From the NCBI GenBank assembly GCA_964497095.1, contig CAZCCL010000114.1:1-8482 (forward strand): 8,482 bases of DNA. The letters run 5' to 3'. Within the stretch, counting starts at the first letter, position 1. Every line of letters starts with the position of its first letter. The notes under the pieces are model-generated. The model searched no databases and had not been told where the DNA came from. It was given only the letters and a program-made list of their open reading frames with translations. Made by a program: the position numbers and the translations under genes. Of this stretch, positions 5,637-8,482 are shown one piece after another. Origin of the DNA: CAVPLM01 sp964497095. Its GTDB lineage: Bacteria > Actinomycetota > Thermoleophilia > RBG-16-64-13.

Positions 5637-7624
5637 TGTACGAAGTCTCCTCCCTAGCCATCGTTATCTTTCTCGTAATCGTCGGTATCGTCCTCTTCGT
5701 CTCCTTCTACACAGCGCGCCGAGCGCGTTCAGCCCATGGATACTACGCGGCCGGAGGGCGCATCCACTGGGGCGTCAACGGCATCGCTTTCGCCGGAGAC
5801 TATCTGTCCGCCGCGTCCTTCCTCGGCATCTGCGGACTGATCGCGGTCTCGGGCTATGACGGTTTTCTCTACTCCATCGGCTATCTGGCCGGTTGGGTGG
5901 TCGCCCTGTTCGTAGTAGCGGAGCCGCTCCGGCGTCTCGGCCGGTATACGTTCACCGACGCTCTCGACGCGAAGTTCAACAAGCGCAGCCTCAAGCTCTT
6001 TGCGGCGATCGCCACCCTGGTGGTCTCCATCTTCTACCTGATCCCCCAGATGGTGGGGGCGGGTGTCCTCATCGAGCCATTGCTGGGACTCCCCCAGTGG
6101 GTGGGCGTGGTCTTGGTGGGCGCCATCGTCATCACCATCGTGGCCACAGCCGGGATGACCTCCACGACCTACGTGCAGTTCATCAAGGGGGCGCTCCTGA
6201 TCGTTTTCGTCTTCGTCATCGTGGTCGCGCTGTGTGTACGCGGTTTCTCGACCGAGCCCGATCAGGGAGGCAGAGTCCCCTTCTATCACTACAGGACGAT
6301 CACCGCGACCGAGACCAACGGCACCATTGTCCCGGATGATACGGCCTACCAGACGGTGGGCACGCACGAGGTGACGGTCAAGGACAAGACCACCACCTTC
6401 GTCGAGCTGGACAACAGCGGCGTCATGAGTTGGTGGAAGGTCACGAGCACTTCTTCGGGATTGGAGCTCCACGAGACTCAGGACATAGTCGTCAAGGAAG
6501 ACGGCACCAAACTGATCAACGGCCTCCCCGAGTCCGATGACAACCAGTTGAGGCAGGTCAGCCACGCGAGCCTGATCGCCGGCGAGACGATCACGGACGG
6601 CGGTGCCGTGAATCCCTTCAAGTTCCTCGCCCTTATCGGTGACCCGGACACGGTCATCAACCTGTGGAAGTCGGCGTCCTTCCAGGACGGAGGGGACCAT
6701 GTGTCCATCTACTATTCAGTGGAGGTCTCGGGAGACACGGTGGTCAGGCCAGGGCAGTCCTTCAAGCTCGAGGGGTCCTTCACCGACCGGATCGACTTCA
6801 TCTCCCTGATGATCGCGCTGTTCCTGGGGACGGCCGCTCTGCCGCACATCCTCATCCGTTACTACACCGTGCCCAGCCAGAGAGCCGCGCGCAAGTCGAC
6901 GGTGGTCGCCATCGCCGCGATCGGGTTCTTCTACATACTGACGCTGTTCATGGGGCTCGGCGCGATGACCAGCAACACCGTCAACCCGCTCGACAACAAC
7001 ATGTCGGCCCCGCTACTGGCCCGCTCCTTCGGCACCTTCTTGTTCGCCATGATCTCCGCCATCGCTTTCGCCACCGTCCTCGGGACCGTGAGCGGCCTCA
7101 TCATCGCGGCCTCCGGGGCCGTGGCGCACGACCTCATGGACCGGTTCGGCGGCCTGATCAAGAACGAGAGGCAGAAGGTCGTCGCCGGCCGGGTCGCGGC
7201 GTTCGCCGTGGGCGCCATCGCCATCCTCCTCGGCATCGCCTTCCAGGGCGTCAACGTGTCGTTCCTGGTGGGTCTGGCCTTTGCGGTTGCCGCTTCGGCC
7301 AACCTGCCCTGCATCATCATGATGCTGTTCTGGAAACGAACTACGTCCAAGGGGATGGTGGCGTCGATCATCGTCGGTATCGTGGCCTCCGTAGGGCTCA
7401 TCGTGTTCTCGCCTACCGCGTGGGAACTCTACGGGCTCACTCCCGCCGACGCGCCGTTCCCCCTGAAGAACCCGGGTATCATCTCCATCCCGCTCAGCTT
7501 CATCGCCATCTACGTGGTGTCCAAGCTCACCAAGCCCGACATGATGGACGAACAGAGCGTGGGTCGGCACGCCCCCGACCCGGGGCCTCAGCAGGTCCCG
7601 GCGGAGGCGACACCGGCCGAATAA
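5636..7624 (+). CDS. actP: ActP-type cation:acetate symporter (SSS family) with long external loop
   Basis: Sodium:solute symporter of the acetate/glycolate permease type, importing acetate or related short monocarboxylates with a cation across the cytoplasmic membrane. Conserved ActP segments are YYAAGGRI (37-43), FAGDYLSAASFLGI (52-65), SGYDGFLYSIGYLAGW (72-87), LGRYTFTD (101-108), the LIPQMVGAG segment (135-143), GTAALPHILIRYYTV (398-412), SAIAFATVLGTVSGL (474-488) and VGLAFAVAAS (545-554). The protein has 662 residues against about 549 in E. coli ActP. Most of the excess is a hydrophilic segment (about 203-385) between TM6 and TM7, where E. coli has about 35 residues. Family topology puts it outside the cell. 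A Pro/Ala-rich cytosolic tail ends the protein. The ATG overlaps the DUF485 stop; GAGGGG at 5622-5627 is the ribosome-binding site. The substrate is inferred from family and operon context and could be another carboxylate. Confidence 0.9.
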   Translation: MYEVSSLAIVIFLVIVGIVLFVSFYTARRARSAHGYYAAGGRIHWGVNGIAFAGDYLSAASFLGICGLIAVSGYDGFLYSIGYLAGWVVALFVVAEPLRRLGRYTFTDALDAKFNKRSLKLFAAIATLVVSIFYLIPQMVGAGVLIEPLLGLPQWVGVVLVGAIVITIVATAGMTSTTYVQFIKGALLIVFVFVIVVALCVRGFSTEPDQGGRVPFYHYRTITATETNGTIVPDDTAYQTVGTHEVTVKDKTTTFVELDNSGVMSWWKVTSTSSGLELHETQDIVVKEDGTKLINGLPESDDNQLRQVSHASLIAGETITDGGAVNPFKFLALIGDPDTVINLWKSASFQDGGDHVSIYYSVEVSGDTVVRPGQSFKLEGSFTDRIDFISLMIALFLGTAALPHILIRYYTVPSQRAARKSTVVAIAAIGFFYILTLFMGLGAMTSNTVNPLDNNMSAPLLARSFGTFLFAMISAIAFATVLGTVSGLIIAASGAVAHDLMDRFGGLIKNERQKVVAGRVAAFAVGAIAILLGIAFQGVNVSFLVGLAFAVAASANLPCIIMMLFWKRTTSKGMVASIIVGIVASVGLIVFSPTAWELYGLTPADAPFPLKNPGIISIPLSFIAIYVVSKLTKPDMMDEQSVGRHAPDPGPQQVPAEATPAE

Positions 7625-7648
7625 CCTAGGCACCTATCGTCCGTACGA

Positions 7649-7686
7649 AGAAGCCGCCGGATGCGGGTCCGCATCCGGCGGCTTCT
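7649..7686. terminator. Perfect 18-bp stem-loop between convergent genes
   Basis: Arms at 7649-7666 and 7669-7686 are perfectly complementary (AGAAGCCGCCGGATGCGG on the left), with a GT centre. It lies 24 bases after the actP stop and about 35 bases after the stop of the gene on the other strand, so it can end both transcripts. T-runs are poor on both sides (CGCTTT rightwards, TTCGT leftwards), as often seen in GC-rich genomes. Confidence 0.8.
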
Positions 7687-7720
7687 CGCTTTGCCCGGCC
7701 TTACGGTCTCGACCGCCGGT

Positions 7721-8482
7721 CTAGAAGGCGTCCTTCGGACTGAGCGGGTACCCCGTATAGCCGGCGCTGGCATAGTAGACCGCCCGATCGAAGAACCTGC
7801 CCAACTCGCGGCTAAGATCCAGTGCCCTCTGCAGGTCCATAGCCGATTCCCACACCCCGTGAGTGCGCGCCGAGATCCAGATCTCCCGCTTCAAGAGCAG
7901 GATGGCGCTTATCAGCTCGGGAAGGGGTAGACCCTGGGCGGCTCTCGTAGCTCCCAGCCGGTGGAAGAACTCACCGATATCGGCCTCGGTGGGCTTACCG
8001 GTGAAGTACTCGTCCACCTGGGTGAGGGCGAACTCACTTGCGTTGATCAGTTCGGTGTCGGATACCACTCCGTAAGAGGGGGTCTGCGGACTTCGACGCA
8101 GACTTTCCAGCCAGAGAGTGGCTATCTCTTCCCCGAAATCCTGCACGAAACCCTTCGATAGATGGCTGATCGGGCCCAGTGGCAGCAGAATCCGCTTGTA
8201 GGCCTCGTTGAGGATCTGAGCACAGGCGGCGTAGACGGCGGCAAGTCCGGTGATGATGCCTTCGTAGCCGGCGATCTTGCCCCAGACCGCACCCCCTCCG
8301 AAATCACGGATGGCGAGAAGGAAGAAGAGTATGACGAGGAGGCCGAAGACTACCTGCAAGGCGCGATTCAGCTTGAGGGTACCGACGAACATGTATGCTG
8401 TGAAAAGGCCCCAGAACACGAAGTACCAGGCCAGAGCGGTCTCGCTCGGAGCCGCGGCCGCAGCCGTGTCGGGAAAGATCGA
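7721..8482 (-). CDS. GPR1/FUN34/YaaH acetate transporter fused to RsbRD_N-like helical domain (5' end outside window)
   Basis: Partial gene: the frame stays open through the right edge, so 253 C-terminal residues are visible and the start is missing. Fragment residues 16-105 match the last three or so membrane helices of the AceTr (SatP/YaaH) acetate uptake family, for example the GTLKLNRALQVVF segment, FFLLAI, and GYEGIITGLAAVYAACAQILNE followed by the ILLPLG boundary. E. coli SatP would end near here. Instead about 145 more residues follow. They are amphipathic and helical, with LGATRAAQGLPLPELISAIL at 176-195 and LLKREIW, and resemble the RsbRD_N/PucR-type N-terminal signalling domain. The protein ends in a short tail after YYASAGY. 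Stop TAG at 7721-7723. It is convergent with actP, an unrelated acetate transporter. The transporter assignment is firm; the identity of the C-terminal domain is from recognition of its pattern only. Confidence 0.82.
   Translation of the reverse strand, partial: SIFPDTAAAAAPSETALAWYFVFWGLFTAYMFVGTLKLNRALQVVFGLLVILFFLLAIRDFGGGAVWGKIAGYEGIITGLAAVYAACAQILNEAYKRILLPLGPISHLSKGFVQDFGEEIATLWLESLRRSPQTPSYGVVSDTELINASEFALTQVDEYFTGKPTEADIGEFFHRLGATRAAQGLPLPELISAILLLKREIWISARTHGVWESAMDLQRALDLSRELGRFFDRAVYYASAGYTGYPLSPKDAF

Noticed and set aside
5729..6700. 323-codon antisense frame in actP
   Set aside because: Asp/Arg/Gly-rich with no motif, wholly inside a well-supported symporter gene; I see no ribosome-binding site or promoter of its own.
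6664..7629. 321-codon second plus frame in actP
   Set aside because: Extremely Arg/His-rich translation typical of a shifted reading of GC-rich DNA; the ActP frame carries the conserved transporter motifs to its end.

Overview
This is a gene-dense, high-GC bacterial window with no rRNA, tRNA, CRISPR or mobile element that I can see. Three features suggest a Gram-positive-type high-GC lineage, possibly deep-branching Actinobacteria: GTG starts, a likely leaderless GTG transcript, and stem-loops without a clear U-tract. That assignment is an inference from style, not from a marker gene.

Layout. Positions 1-303 hold no convincing complete gene. There is a terminator-like hairpin near 149-180 and some inverted repeats. 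From 5158 down to 304 on the minus strand runs a tightly packed five-gene operon with gaps of 6, 20, 15 and 11 bases. In transcription order it encodes a DUF4388/PATAN-domain protein with a four-cysteine tail, RlmH (23S rRNA pseudouridine-1915 methyltransferase), a two-TM potassium channel with an RCK domain, arginyl-tRNA synthetase (ArgS) and formamidopyrimidine-DNA glycosylase (MutM/Fpg). Translation, rRNA modification, DNA repair and ion homeostasis are thus likely co-transcribed behind an uncharacterised domain.

A divergent intergenic region (5159-5351) carries a good sigma70-type promoter reading right, a -10 element reading left placed for a leaderless GTG start, a 13-bp palindrome between them, and a possible hairpin in the rightward leader. 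Rightward lies a two-gene acetate module: a DUF485 small membrane protein, overlapping by one base an ActP-type sodium:solute symporter. This ActP has an approximately 180-residue extracytoplasmic loop between TM6 and TM7 that is far longer than in E. coli ActP.

Facing it across a perfect 18-bp stem-loop is the 3' part of a minus-strand gene, cut by the right edge of the window. Its visible N-terminal part is the C-terminal half of a GPR1/FUN34/YaaH (SatP-type) acetate transporter. That half is fused to a cytosolic all-helical domain resembling the RsbRD_N/PucR-type signalling module. Two unrelated acetate transporter families therefore sit tail to tail, one carrying an apparent regulatory or sensory domain and the other a large external insertion. 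I regard this as the most interesting part of the window.
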